34,654 nt of DNA, from the NCBI RefSeq assembly GCF_004962245.1, contig NZ_SUHQ01000042.1, positions 1 to 34,654 of the forward strand. The letters are read 5' to 3'. Position 1 is the first letter of the stretch; every line of letters begins with the position of its first letter. This DNA comes from Mesorhizobium sp. (lineage in GTDB: Bacteria > Pseudomonadota > Alphaproteobacteria > Rhizobiales > Rhizobiaceae). Under the pieces are notes generated by a model. That model made no database searches and was not told the origin of the DNA. It saw only the letters and a list, made by a program, of their open reading frames with translations. The translations under genes and the position numbers were made by a program. Shown one piece after another: positions 22,788-31,168 of this stretch.

Positions 22788-24713
22788 ATGTCACAGGAAG
22801 AAACAAGAAAAGGTATGAGCAGACGCCAGTTGCTCGGCACCACCGCTTTCGCAGCAGCAGCCGGAGCGACCGGCGCGGGCGGCGCACTGGCTCTAGCGGG
22901 AGGCGCGGTATCCCCGGCCGCGGCACAAACCGCGTCGACCGCTGGCGGCAGCTACGAAGTGAAGCCTGGTGAGCTTGACGAGTATTACGTTTTTTTCTCG
23001 AGCGGGCAGTCGGGTGAGATCCGGGTGGTGGGCGCGCCGTCCATGCGCGAAATGATGCGCATTCCGGTGTTCAATCGCTGCAGTGCCACCGGCTGGGGCC
23101 TGACCAATGAGAGCCGCAAAGTGCTGACCGAGGGTCTGCTGCCGGAGACGGTGGAGTTCCTGAAGGACAAGGGCGGGGTCTATCACAACGGCGACCTGCA
23201 CCATCCGCATCCGTCCTTCACCGATGGGACCTATGACGGCCGCTATCTCTACGCCAACGACAAGGCTAACACCCGCGTCTGCCGCATCCGTCTCGACGTG
23301 ATGAAATGCGACAAGATCATCCAACTGCCGAACCAGCACACGGTTCACGGTTTGCGTGTCCAAAAATATCCCAAGACGGGATACGTGTTCTGCAACGGCG
23401 AGGACCGCGTGCCGCTGCACAATGACGGCACCACGATGAATGACAAGAGCACCTACCGCGCCATCTTCACAGCGGTCGACGGCGAGACCATGAAGGTAGC
23501 CTGGCAGATCATGGTCGACGGCAATCTCGACAACGTCGACGCCGATTACCAGGGCAAGTACTGCTTCGCCACCTGCTACAATTCGGAAGAGGGTGTGAAC
23601 CTCGCCGAGATGATGGCGAACGAGCAGGACTGGATCGTTGTTTTCAACCTCAAGCGCATCGAAGACGCGGTTGCGAAGGGCGATTTCGAGAAGATCAACG
23701 GTGTTCCGGTGCTGGACGGCCGCAAAGGATCCCCGCTCACGCGCTACATTCCCGTTCCCAACAGTCCACACGGCATCAACACCGCACCGGACGGCATCCA
23801 TGTTGTGGCGAACGGCAAGCTGTCGCCGACGGTGACCGTGTTCGACGTGCGAAAGTTCGACGATCTTTTTGACGACAAGATCCAGCCTCGTGACACCGTT
23901 GTCGCCGAGCCGGAACTGGGCCTTGGGCCGTTGCATACTGCCTATGACGGAAAGGGCAACGCCTTCACGACGCTGTTCATCGACAGCCAGATCTGCAAGT
24001 GGAACATAGAAGACGCCAAGCGGGCGTTCGCCGGAGAGCAGGTCGACCCGATCCGCCAGAAGCTGGACGTGCACTACCAGCCGGGGCACAACCACACCTC
24101 CATGGGCCAGACCAACGAGGCTGACGGCAAATGGCTCATCTCGCTTAACAAGTTCTCAAAGGACCGCTATCTGAACGTCGGCCCTCTCAAGCCGGAGAAC
24201 GATCAGCTCATCGACATCTCGGGCGACGAGATGGTATTGGTGCACGACAATCCGACTTTCGCCGAGCCGCACGACGCCACGCTCGTGCACCGCTCCAAGA
24301 TCGATCCAGTGCATGTTTGGAACCGCGACGATCCGTTCTTCGCCGATGCGGTCAAACAGGCGGCCGCCGATGGCATCGATCTCACGTCTGACTCAAAGGT
24401 GGTTCGAGACGGCAACAAGGTCCGCGTCTACATGACCTCGGTGGCCCCGGCATTCAGTCTTGAGGAGTTCACCGTCAAGCAGGGCGATGAGGTGACGGTC
24501 TATGTCACAAACATCGACGAGGTGGAGGATTTGACCCACGGGTTCAGCATCATCAACTACGGCATCAACATGGAAGTGGCGCCGCAGGCGACCGCTTCGG
24601 TGACTTTCAACGCGAGCAAGGCCGGCGTTTACTGGTACTACTGCTCGTGGTTCTGCCATGCCATGCACATGGAGATGAAGGGCCGCATGTTCGTCGAGCC
24701 GCAAGGCGTGTGA
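22788..24713 (+). CDS. nosZ: Nitrous oxide reductase NosZ (clade I)
   Basis: A 641-residue periplasmic copper enzyme that reduces N2O to N2. The Tat signal MSRRQLLGTTAFAAAAG (residues 10-26) marks the clade I type. The seven-bladed propeller carries the CuZ histidines, including DLHHPHPSFTDG, HGINTAPDGIHVVANGKLSP, GPLHTAYDGKGNAF, QPGHNHTSMGQT and AEPHDATL. The C-terminal cupredoxin domain has the CuA set CSWFCHAMHMEM (C619, C623, H627, M630) and the upstream His in DLTHGFS. The ribosome site AGGAGAGCTGA precedes ATG 22788. The protein looks complete and functional. nosD starts four bases after the stop. Confidence 0.98.
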   Translation: MSQEETRKGMSRRQLLGTTAFAAAAGATGAGGALALAGGAVSPAAAQTASTAGGSYEVKPGELDEYYVFFSSGQSGEIRVVGAPSMREMMRIPVFNRCSATGWGLTNESRKVLTEGLLPETVEFLKDKGGVYHNGDLHHPHPSFTDGTYDGRYLYANDKANTRVCRIRLDVMKCDKIIQLPNQHTVHGLRVQKYPKTGYVFCNGEDRVPLHNDGTTMNDKSTYRAIFTAVDGETMKVAWQIMVDGNLDNVDADYQGKYCFATCYNSEEGVNLAEMMANEQDWIVVFNLKRIEDAVAKGDFEKINGVPVLDGRKGSPLTRYIPVPNSPHGINTAPDGIHVVANGKLSPTVTVFDVRKFDDLFDDKIQPRDTVVAEPELGLGPLHTAYDGKGNAFTTLFIDSQICKWNIEDAKRAFAGEQVDPIRQKLDVHYQPGHNHTSMGQTNEADGKWLISLNKFSKDRYLNVGPLKPENDQLIDISGDEMVLVHDNPTFAEPHDATLVHRSKIDPVHVWNRDDPFFADAVKQAAADGIDLTSDSKVVRDGNKVRVYMTSVAPAFSLEEFTVKQGDEVTVYVTNIDEVEDLTHGFSIINYGINMEVAPQATASVTFNASKAGVYWYYCSWFCHAMHMEMKGRMFVEPQGV

Positions 24714-24717
24714 GCCG

Positions 24718-26091
24718 ATGGCTCGACTTGGCATCATTGCATTGGGGATGGCGGCGTTTCTCGCCGCCCTCCCCGGTTCGCCCGCGTGGGCCAAGCTTAT
24801 CCTGCAGGCCCCCGGCGCAGGGCGCCTGCAGGCGGTGATAGACGCCGCCTCACCCGGCGACGTCATCCGGCTGCAGGCGGGTAAGCATGAGGGCCCCGTC
24901 ACCATCGGCAAGGTGCTGACGCTGGAAGGCCAATCCGGGGCCGTGGTCGCAGGCGGCGGGAGCGGCAGTGTCATCACCGTCACCGCACCGCGGTCGATCG
25001 TGCGCGGACTGGAGATCAGGGGATCGGGACGGAACCTCTCCGAAATGGACTCCGGCGTCTTCGTTGCGAAGTCGGCGACTGGAACGCGCGTCGAGGACAA
25101 CACGATCCTGGACAATCTGGTCGGCATCTACCTCCACGGCGCCGAGGATTCGCTGGCGAAGGGCAACAGGATCGTCGGTATGCGCGAAGGGCGAACCAGC
25201 GAGGCCGGAGACGGCATATCTCTGTGGAACGCTCCGGGCGCCCAGGTGGTCGAGAACGACATCAGCTTCGGCAGGGACGGTATCTTCACCAAGACGAGCA
25301 AGCGCAACGTCTTCAGAGGCAATACGTTGCGCAGCCTGCGCTTCGCGATTCATTACATGTACACCAATGACAGCGAGGTCAGCGGCAACGTTTCGGTCGG
25401 CAACAATGTCGGCTACGCCATCATGTATTCGAAGAACCTGCACGTCGAAGACAACATTTCGGACGGCGACCGCGACCACGGCCTGATGCTCAACTATGCG
25501 AACGGTTCTGTGATCACGGGCAATACGGTGCGGGGACGGCTTCAGCCGGTGGAAAGGTGGACGGCCGCGGGCCGCATGAGCGGCGCGCATGCCGTGCCAA
25601 ACACGGGACCTGCCGACGTCGCGCCGAATGACCGCGGAATGCGCCTCGGTCCCGAAAAGTGTGTATTCATCTACAATGCCAACAAGAACGAGTTCCGCAA
25701 CAACCTGTTCGAGGGATGCTCGATCGGGATCCACTTTACGGCGGGTTCGGAAGGAAACGCCATGTCGGGCAACGCCTTCGTCAGGAACCGCAACCAGGTG
25801 AAGTATGTCGGAACGCGCCATCTCGACTGGTCGCAACAAGGCCGGGGCAATTATTGGAGCGACAATCCGGCATTCGATCTCGACGGCGACGGCATTGGTG
25901 ACAATCCTTACCGCCCGAACGATCTGGTCGACCGGGTCCTGTGGATCTCTCCGCAGGCGAAGGTCCTCATGAACAGTCCCGCGGTCCAGGTGATCCGCTG
26001 GGCGCAGACGCAGTTTCCGGCGCTCCTGCCCGGCGGCGTGGTCGACAGCCACCCGCTGATGGCGCCACCTCGGAAGAGCAGCCATGACTGA
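24718..26091 (+). CDS. nosD: NosD, periplasmic beta-helix protein for CuZ assembly
   Basis: A 457-residue protein with an N-terminal signal peptide (MARLGIIALGMAAFLAALPG, then SPAWA). A right-handed beta-helix built of CASH-type repeats follows, seen as many N-rich rungs (VEDNTILDNLVGIYLHGAED, VENDISFGRDGIF, GNTLRSLRFAIHYMYTND). NosD is needed for building the CuZ centre of NosZ, together with the NosFY transporter. The sequence ends with a WISPQAKV and PLMAPP segment. The start is four bases after the nosZ stop, and its last 8 bp overlap nosF. The length fits the family. Confidence 0.96.
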   Translation: MARLGIIALGMAAFLAALPGSPAWAKLILQAPGAGRLQAVIDAASPGDVIRLQAGKHEGPVTIGKVLTLEGQSGAVVAGGGSGSVITVTAPRSIVRGLEIRGSGRNLSEMDSGVFVAKSATGTRVEDNTILDNLVGIYLHGAEDSLAKGNRIVGMREGRTSEAGDGISLWNAPGAQVVENDISFGRDGIFTKTSKRNVFRGNTLRSLRFAIHYMYTNDSEVSGNVSVGNNVGYAIMYSKNLHVEDNISDGDRDHGLMLNYANGSVITGNTVRGRLQPVERWTAAGRMSGAHAVPNTGPADVAPNDRGMRLGPEKCVFIYNANKNEFRNNLFEGCSIGIHFTAGSEGNAMSGNAFVRNRNQVKYVGTRHLDWSQQGRGNYWSDNPAFDLDGDGIGDNPYRPNDLVDRVLWISPQAKVLMNSPAVQVIRWAQTQFPALLPGGVVDSHPLMAPPRKSSHD

Positions 26092-27004
26092 CACCGTGAA
26101 CGTTACCGGCGTGACCAAGTCCTACGGCAAGGTTCCTGCCGTAATCGACGTCACGTGCAGTCTCAAGGAGGGCGAGACGATCGCCCTGGTCGGCCATAAC
26201 GGCGCCGGCAAGACAACGCTCATCAAGCTGATGCTCGGCCTCATCCGTCCGGACTCGGGAATGGTCCGGGTCCTGGGCGAAGACCCGGCGGCGGGCCAGT
26301 TCGCCGCGCGCCGCAGGCTCGGTTACCTGCCGGAGAACGTCTCCTTCAACATGGCGTTGACCGGACGCGAGACGCTGAGCTTTTACGCTCGCCTGAAACG
26401 CGTTCCGCTTGACACCGTTGGAGCCCTGCTCGAGCGGGTCGGCCTGGCAGGTGCGGCCGACCGTCGCGTCGGTACCTACTCGAAGGGTATGCGCCAGCGA
26501 CTTGGCCTTGCACAGGCGCTGCTCGGTCGCCCGAGGGTGTTGCTCCTCGACGAGCCAACGACGGGACTGGATCCGGCGCTGCGGCACAGCTTCTACGAGA
26601 TCGTCGCCGAGTTGCGGGCGGACGGCGCGACCGTCCTGCTGTCCTCGCACGCGCTGACGGAACTCGAAGGCAAAGCGGATCGCGTGGTGATCGTCAACCG
26701 CGGAGCCAAGATCGCGGACGGCACGATCGAGGAACTTCGACAAATCGCAAAGCTGCCGACGCGCATCCGCGTCAGGCTCGCGGAATGTGAAGCAGGCAAG
26801 GTGGACGACTGGATAGGCCGGACGGGCGCCTGGAAACGCATCAACGGCCATGTGCTGGAGATCGACGCGGAACCAAGTGAGAAGATCTCGCTGCTCAGAA
26901 GCGCTGCCTCCACTGACGCGCCGGTGGTCGACCTCGACGTTGCCCCTCCAAGCCTCGACGAGCTCTACGCCCACTTCCTTGGCGCTGAGGAGGCACCTCA
27001 ATGA
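26084..27004 (+). CDS. nosF: NosF, ABC ATPase for CuZ maturation
   Basis: A 306-residue ATPase that pairs with NosY in the inner membrane to support sulfide/copper-site assembly of NosZ. Walker A is GHNGAGKTT, the signature is YSKGMRQRLGLAQALLG, Walker B is RVLLLDEPTTGLDP and the switch histidine is LLSSHALTELE. The C-terminal part resembles other NosF/CcmA-type proteins. ATG 26084 lies inside the end of nosD (8-bp overlap), and the stop overlaps nosY's ATG in ATGA. Tight overlaps show one transcript with coupled translation. Confidence 0.96.
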   Translation: MTDTVNVTGVTKSYGKVPAVIDVTCSLKEGETIALVGHNGAGKTTLIKLMLGLIRPDSGMVRVLGEDPAAGQFAARRRLGYLPENVSFNMALTGRETLSFYARLKRVPLDTVGALLERVGLAGAADRRVGTYSKGMRQRLGLAQALLGRPRVLLLDEPTTGLDPALRHSFYEIVAELRADGATVLLSSHALTELEGKADRVVIVNRGAKIADGTIEELRQIAKLPTRIRVRLAECEAGKVDDWIGRTGAWKRINGHVLEIDAEPSEKISLLRSAASTDAPVVDLDVAPPSLDELYAHFLGAEEAPQ

Positions 27005-27828
27005 TGAACATCCTTATCGTCGCCCGCAAGGAAATCCAGGAGGGCTTGCGCAATCGCTGGGTCCTTGCCACGACACTGCTGCTTGCAGCGCTAGCCCTGA
27101 CGCTGACCTTCCTTGGGAGCGCTCCGACGGGGACCGTCGGCGCCGGCGCGCTCGACGTGGTCATCGTCAGCCTGTCCAGCCTCACCATCTTCCTCGTCCC
27201 GCTGATCGCGCTTTTGATCTCGCATGACGCAATCGTCGGGGAAATGGAACGCGGCACGATGCTCTTGCTACTCAGCTATCCCATCGGACGCTGGCAGGTG
27301 ATCATGGGCAAGTTCATCGGGCACCTTGCCATCCTGTCCTTCGCTACGCTGTTCGGTTACGGTGCGGCCGCGGCTGCGATGGCTGCAACCGGGGTGCCGA
27401 TCGATACGGCGAGCTGGACGGCATTCGCATCGATGATACTTTCCTCGATCCTGCTGGGCGCGGTGTTCATTGCCATCGGATACCTCGTCAGTGCGCTCGT
27501 CGCGGAGCGCGGAACAGCGGGAGGGATCGCCATCGGGGTCTGGCTGCTCTGCGTCCTCATCTACGACATGGCGCTGCTCGGTGTGCTGGTCGTCGACCAG
27601 GGCCGGACGATCGGCGGCGGGCTGCTGAGCGCGCTGTTGCTGGCCAATCCGACCGACGCCTACCGTTTGCTGAACCTCGGGTCGGAAAGCGTGGGAGCCC
27701 TGTCCGGCATGGGCGGCGTAGCCGACAATGCGGCGCTCGGGCCAGCTGCTTTGATCGCGGCGCTGGTCGCCTGGGCGCTTGCGCCGCTGGCGGCTGCTGC
27801 GATGGTGTTTGCCAGGAGAGAACTTTGA
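27001..27828 (+). CDS. nosY: NosY, ABC-2-type permease
   Basis: A 275-residue membrane protein, the permease partner of NosF. It starts ATG ATG at 27001/27004 with MNILIVARKEIQEGLRNRW, the usual cytoplasmic entry helix, then has about six membrane spans. The segments WVLATTLLLAALALTLTFLG, DVVIVSLSSLTIFLVPLIAL and a C-terminal ALIAALVAWALAPLAAAA are clear. The conserved DAIVGEMERGTMLLLLSYPI loop of ABC-2 permeases is present. The stop overlaps the nosL start by four bases. Confidence 0.96.
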   Translation: MMNILIVARKEIQEGLRNRWVLATTLLLAALALTLTFLGSAPTGTVGAGALDVVIVSLSSLTIFLVPLIALLISHDAIVGEMERGTMLLLLSYPIGRWQVIMGKFIGHLAILSFATLFGYGAAAAAMAATGVPIDTASWTAFASMILSSILLGAVFIAIGYLVSALVAERGTAGGIAIGVWLLCVLIYDMALLGVLVVDQGRTIGGGLLSALLLANPTDAYRLLNLGSESVGALSGMGGVADNAALGPAALIAALVAWALAPLAAAAMVFARREL

Positions 27829-28394
27829 GACTGCTTCTTTCCGCGGCGATTGCCGCCTTCATGGTGCTTGCCGGGTGCAGCGACAGCGGCGAGGTAGAAA
27901 TTCCGAAGCCTGTCGCCCTGACGGAGACTGCTGTCGGCCACTACTGCGGCATGAACGTGCTTGACCACCCCGGGCCGAAGGGGCAGGTCCTGCTTGGGCA
28001 GATTCCCGAACCGATCTGGTTTTCGTCGGCTCGCGACGTGGTCGCCTTCACCATGCTGCCGGAGGAGCCGAAGAACATCTCCGCCATCTATGTCTCCGAC
28101 ATGGCCAAGGCTCCAAGTTGGGAGGCGCCGGGGGCGGAAAACTGGGTCGAGGCCAGGCAGGCCTTCTACGTCATTGGAAGTTCGGTGCGCGGCGGCATGG
28201 GCGCGGCGGAGACGGTTCCATTCTCGACGCAAGCCGCGGCCGCCAAGTTCGCCGAGAAGAACGGTGGACAAGTTGTTAGCTTCGTCGATATCCCACGCGA
28301 CTATGTGTTGGGAGCGGACGGTTCCGCCGCGCAAGACGATGTTCCGCTGGAAACCACCGGTGCAACCCACCAGGAGCCGCATCATGGCCCATAA
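27825..28394 (+). CDS. nosL: NosL, copper-binding lipoprotein chaperone
   Basis: A 189-residue lipoprotein with a lipobox at LAGCSD (Cys 18). It has the family motif HYCGMNVLDHPGPKGQ, whose Cys and Met bind Cu(I) for delivery to NosZ. The start is TTG 27825, forming a TTGA overlap with the nosY stop, with AGGAGA seven bases before it; no ATG gives a complete signal sequence. The C-terminal tail is His-rich (HQEPHHGP). Its last 11 bp overlap nosX. The rare start codon may lower its level relative to its neighbours. Confidence 0.95.
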   Translation: MRLLLSAAIAAFMVLAGCSDSGEVEIPKPVALTETAVGHYCGMNVLDHPGPKGQVLLGQIPEPIWFSSARDVVAFTMLPEEPKNISAIYVSDMAKAPSWEAPGAENWVEARQAFYVIGSSVRGGMGAAETVPFSTQAAAAKFAEKNGGQVVSFVDIPRDYVLGADGSAAQDDVPLETTGATHQEPHHGP

Positions 28395-29385
28395 ACTGAG
28401 TCGCCGCCGTTTTATCTCCATAACCGCTTCGGCCGCAGGCCTTGGTCCGCTTCCGGCAGGGGCCGTGACCAAGGGAGGAGTCCAAACGGTGACCTGGGAG
28501 GGACAGGCACTCGGGGCCTCAGCCTCGCTGACCATCCATCATCATGACAGGGCCACAGCCGGCCTGCTGGTGAAGCAGGCTGTCGTTGAAGTGGCGCGTC
28601 TGGAGCGGATCTTCAGCCTTTACCGGGCCGATTCGGCGCTTTCGCAGCTGAACAGAATGGGAGCCCTTGCCGCACCGCCGCCGGAACTCGTAGCTCTCCT
28701 CGAGAAAAGCCGCGTCGTCTGGGAGCTGAGCGGCGGCGCGTTCGATCCGACGGTCCAGTGCCTATGGACGTTTCTTGCGAGCCATTTCGGCGGGACCAAG
28801 CCCGACCCCGCCGGACCACCGGAGGCGCAACTGCGCGAATTTCTGGACCTCGTGGGTTTCGGCAACGTGCTCTTCAGCGAGGACAGGATCGCCTTCGCCC
28901 GGCGGGGCATGACGCTTACGCTCAACGGCATCGCCCAGGGCTTCATTACAGACCGGATCGTCGACATGCTTCGTCGAGGCGGCGTCACGAAGAGCTTGGT
29001 CGACATGGGCGAAATCCGCGCCATCGGATCCCGGCCTGATGGTGGTCCCTGGAAAGTCGGCGTCGAGCGCGCGCCAGGCGAGGCCGGGTTTTTTACCGTC
29101 CTCGAGATCGAGGACAATGCTGTCGCAACGTCCAGCCCGGATGGATTCCGCTTCAACGATGGGAGCCGTTTCAACCACTTGATCGATCCACGCAGCGGGC
29201 TCGGCGCAAGCCTTTACCGGGGCGTGGCCGTCGTTGCGCCGGACGCGACCACCGCAGACGCGTTTTCGACAGCCTTCAGCCTGTTGCAGCCGGATGCCGT
29301 CCGAAGCATCGTGGCGGAGTGGCCAGGACTGCGGGCGCGGCTGTTGGAGGCTTCGGGTCACCTTGTGGAGTTCGGGCGCGGGTAG
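28384..29385 (+). CDS. nosX: NosX, ApbE-type FMN transferase
   Basis: A 333-residue periplasmic flavin transferase that links FMN to the NosR threonine. A Tat signal (LSRRRFISITASAAGLG) is followed by ApbE landmarks: FSLYRADSALSQLN, GAFDPTVQCLW, LTLNGIAQGFITDRIVDML and VDMGEIRAIG. FNHLIDPRSG and a metal site in DATTADAFSTA near the C-terminus complete the set. ATG 28384 has AGGAG seven bases upstream inside nosL. The open frame extends back through nosL but is not used. NosX is typical of alphaproteobacterial nos operons and closes this one. Confidence 0.96.
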   Translation: MAHKLSRRRFISITASAAGLGPLPAGAVTKGGVQTVTWEGQALGASASLTIHHHDRATAGLLVKQAVVEVARLERIFSLYRADSALSQLNRMGALAAPPPELVALLEKSRVVWELSGGAFDPTVQCLWTFLASHFGGTKPDPAGPPEAQLREFLDLVGFGNVLFSEDRIAFARRGMTLTLNGIAQGFITDRIVDMLRRGGVTKSLVDMGEIRAIGSRPDGGPWKVGVERAPGEAGFFTVLEIEDNAVATSSPDGFRFNDGSRFNHLIDPRSGLGASLYRGVAVVAPDATTADAFSTAFSLLQPDAVRSIVAEWPGLRARLLEASGHLVEFGRG

Positions 29386-29530
29386 CGGCGACCGATAGTT
29401 GGCCGCGCTCCTGAAGCGCAATTTCTGCGACCGCCGCGGGTGTCGCCGCCGCCGCGCCGGCGGGAACCCGTGCAACTGGCTTCGCAGCCGAGTCGAGTCG
29501 CACATGCTGCTGGCTTGAAATGGCTCGTGT

Positions 29531-29544
29531 TTGCGCAACTGCAA
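29531..29544 (+). promoter_or_regulatory. FixK/FNR-like box upstream of the DUF1858 gene
   Basis: TTGCGCAACTGCAA fits the FixK-type pattern TTG(A/C)-N6-(T/G)CAA and the FNR superfamily half-sites. It is centred 58 bp before the ATG of the DUF1858 gene. No strong -10 follows (CAACAT is the best), so the assignment is weaker than for nosR. Confidence 0.5.
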
Positions 29545-29595
29545 CGACGGTTCGCCAATGTCCGGGCAACATCCGCGTTTGGAAGGAACCTAGAA

Positions 29596-29814
29596 ATGGC
29601 TCGCAAGCCCGCAGTTGACCCGGATGTGACTGTCGACGAAATCATGCGCCGTTGGCCAACGACTATTCGCGTGATGATCCGCCACCGCATGCTATGCGTG
29701 GGATGTCCTATCGGAGCATTCCACACTGTCTCCGACGCCTGCCGCGAACACGAAATCTCCGAAGAGGATTTCGTGCTGGAACTGGAGGCGGCGATGGCAG
29801 GCTCAGTGGCTTAG
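29596..29814 (+). CDS. DUF1858-domain small protein
   Basis: A 72-residue cytoplasmic protein. The DUF1858 core is VTVDEIMRRWPTTIRVMIRH, then RMLCVGCPIGAFHTVSDACR and EHEISEEDFVLEL, with two cysteines in CVGCPI. Relatives of this domain form the N-terminus of ScdA/Dnr-type proteins for Fe-S repair and nitric oxide handling. Alone it may act in redox or NO stress. ATG 29596 has AAGGAA upstream; a longer frame exists but lacks signals. Placement between nosX and pseudoazurin with an FNR-like box supports anaerobic expression. Confidence 0.85.
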   Translation: MARKPAVDPDVTVDEIMRRWPTTIRVMIRHRMLCVGCPIGAFHTVSDACREHEISEEDFVLELEAAMAGSVA

Positions 29815-29843
29815 GCTTTAGTGTGGGTTCTCGGCAAACAGCA

Positions 29844-29969
29844 TCAGTCGTGGGGATCAGTAACCGTAACTTTCTTTCGCCCGCCGTTGATGTAGCGAGT
29901 GATAAACTGGTGGCCTTCCGGCGAGGTCCGCACTACGCGGACGTGGCCGGAGAGAAGGAGGGTGGAACG
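29844..29969 (-). pseudogene. Possible fragment of a Crp/Fnr-family regulator
   Basis: The minus-strand frame reads STLLLSGHVRVVRTSPEGHQ, then FITRYINGG, before unrelated residues and TGA. This resembles the beta-roll of the effector domain in Crp/Fnr-type regulators (L.SG.V.V.R..P.G...I.R.I..G). The rest of the domain and the DNA-binding part are missing. It may be the remains of a regulator gene between nosX and pseudoazurin. The match is short, so the call is tentative. The rest of the 29815-30159 gap has no recognisable gene. Confidence 0.35.
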
Positions 29970-30159
29970 AACGCGCCTCCTCGTCCTGGGAGGATATCTC
30001 TAGAACCATGGCAGACCGGGTGGACCGGGCCCTCTAACGTCGTCGATCTTCTCGCCGGACAGCCGCAGAAGGCTGGCAGACGCCCGATAGGGAGCTGTCG
30101 AAGGATGGCGTCCGACGGAAATCTTTCCCGTGCTTCGCAAGGTATCTGCTTCCCTTTCT

Positions 30160-30210
30160 ATCCGTTGTTTGCGACTGCGCAAACAACGGATCCCGCACGA
30201 GGGCTATAGG
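30160..30210 (+). promoter_or_regulatory. Extended palindrome with NnrR box and -10 of the pseudoazurin gene
   Basis: A perfect 14-bp inverted repeat with a 4-base centre spans 30160-30191. Inside it TTGCGACTGCGCAA (30169-30182) fits TTGYG-N4-CRCAA. It is centred about 82 bp before the pseudoazurin ATG, as at nosR. A -10-like TATAGG at 30205-30210 places the box near -41. The same repeat could fold as a hairpin in RNA. Confidence 0.7.
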
Positions 30211-30257
30211 GCGGGTTAACGGCTGGATGAAGCCACGTCTCAGAAAGGAAGAAGAAA

Positions 30258-30701
30258 ATGAACAGGATTGTCGCGATGCTCGCTTTCGGAGCCGCGGTCG
30301 CTTTTGCCGGAACAGCCAGCGCCGCGGAGTTTGAGGTCAGGATGCTCAACAAGGGCGAAAAGGGCGCGATGGTTTTCGAGCCTGATTTCGTGAAGGCCGC
30401 CCCCGGCGACACAATCCGTTTCATCCCCACAGACAAGGGGCACAACGCCGAAACCGTCAAGGGGATGATCCCGCACGGAGCTGAACCCTTCAAGAGCAAG
30501 TTCGGCGAGGAAATCACCGTCACGCTCGACGCGGAAGGCGTCTATGGCGTGAAGTGCACGCCGCACTACGGCATGGGCATGGTCGCCTTGATCGAGGTCG
30601 GCAACCCGGTGAACCTCGACGAGGCCAAGGCAGCCAAGCAGTCCGGAAAGGCCAAGGCGGTCTTCGCCGACCTCTTTGGCCAGGCGGTCGCCAACAAGTA
30701 G
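30258..30701 (+). CDS. Pseudoazurin (type I copper electron carrier)
   Basis: A 147-residue periplasmic blue copper protein with a signal peptide (MNRIVAMLAFGAAVAFAGTA, then SAAEFEV). It starts with the family's FEVRMLNKGEKGAMVFEP. The copper ligands are His in TDKGHNAE, then Cys, His and Met in YGVKCTPHYGMGM. Pseudoazurins donate electrons to nitrite and nitrous oxide reductases. ATG 30258 has AAAGGAAG upstream. A palindromic NnrR-type promoter precedes it, so it is probably transcribed on its own. Some of the message may continue into the next two genes. Confidence 0.96.
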   Translation: MNRIVAMLAFGAAVAFAGTASAAEFEVRMLNKGEKGAMVFEPDFVKAAPGDTIRFIPTDKGHNAETVKGMIPHGAEPFKSKFGEEITVTLDAEGVYGVKCTPHYGMGMVALIEVGNPVNLDEAKAAKQSGKAKAVFADLFGQAVANK

Positions 30702-30796
30702 ATGGAGGCGGCTATACGGCTGGCCCGAATACCGGGCTCCAGCCTCGTTCAAGCTGTGTGCAGCCCTCGCCCCACTGTAGCCGTGAAGGACTTCCC

Positions 30797-31168
30797 ATGC
30801 GACGCCATGCAACCGCAGCCCCCATCTCCGGAGGACTCGCCTCCGAATCGCTTGTCGAACGCATGCGTCGCGGCCTGGCGGAAGCAGGCCTCGACTGCGG
30901 GTGCCGGGAAGCGGCAAACGATCTGCTCGACCGAATAGGATGGGATGAGGATGTCATCCGGCGCACGGGCGGCCTCGCTGACGCCCGCCGGATGCGTGAC
31001 TCCATCGTGATCGTCCTCGCCCTTCTGGAAGAACTCGACAGCCTGACGCTGGATGAGCCGGACCGTTCCGCCTTCCACGAGCTCGCAGGACTGTTCGACG
31101 ACATTTCGGAATTCGCCGCGTTCGGCGCAGACGCCGCCCGAAGGGCGGCCGGAGGAGGAAACAGTTGA
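30797..31168 (+). CDS. Unknown protein upstream of nnrS, 123 residues
   Basis: ATG 30797 is preceded by GAAGGA. The protein is soluble and helical, with a CGC motif in GLDCGCREAANDLLDRIGWD, then a long acidic helix region (IVIVLALLEELDSLTLDEPD) and a C-terminal FDDISEFAAFGADAARRAAG. No signal peptide or membrane span is evident. I do not recognise a family. Its stop overlaps the nnrS start by one base (TGATG), so it probably works with NnrS in the response to nitrogen oxides. The pair of cysteines might bind metal or sense redox, which is inference. Confidence 0.8.
   Translation: MRRHATAAPISGGLASESLVERMRRGLAEAGLDCGCREAANDLLDRIGWDEDVIRRTGGLADARRMRDSIVIVLALLEELDSLTLDEPDRSAFHELAGLFDDISEFAAFGADAARRAAGGGNS

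Noticed and set aside
22893..24095. 400-residue minus-strand frame opposite nosZ
   Set aside because: nosZ is complete and certain on the other strand; the long antisense frame follows from high GC codon bias.
24850..26118. 422-residue minus-strand frame opposite nosD
   Set aside because: Shadow of nosD, with no start signal or recognisable domain.
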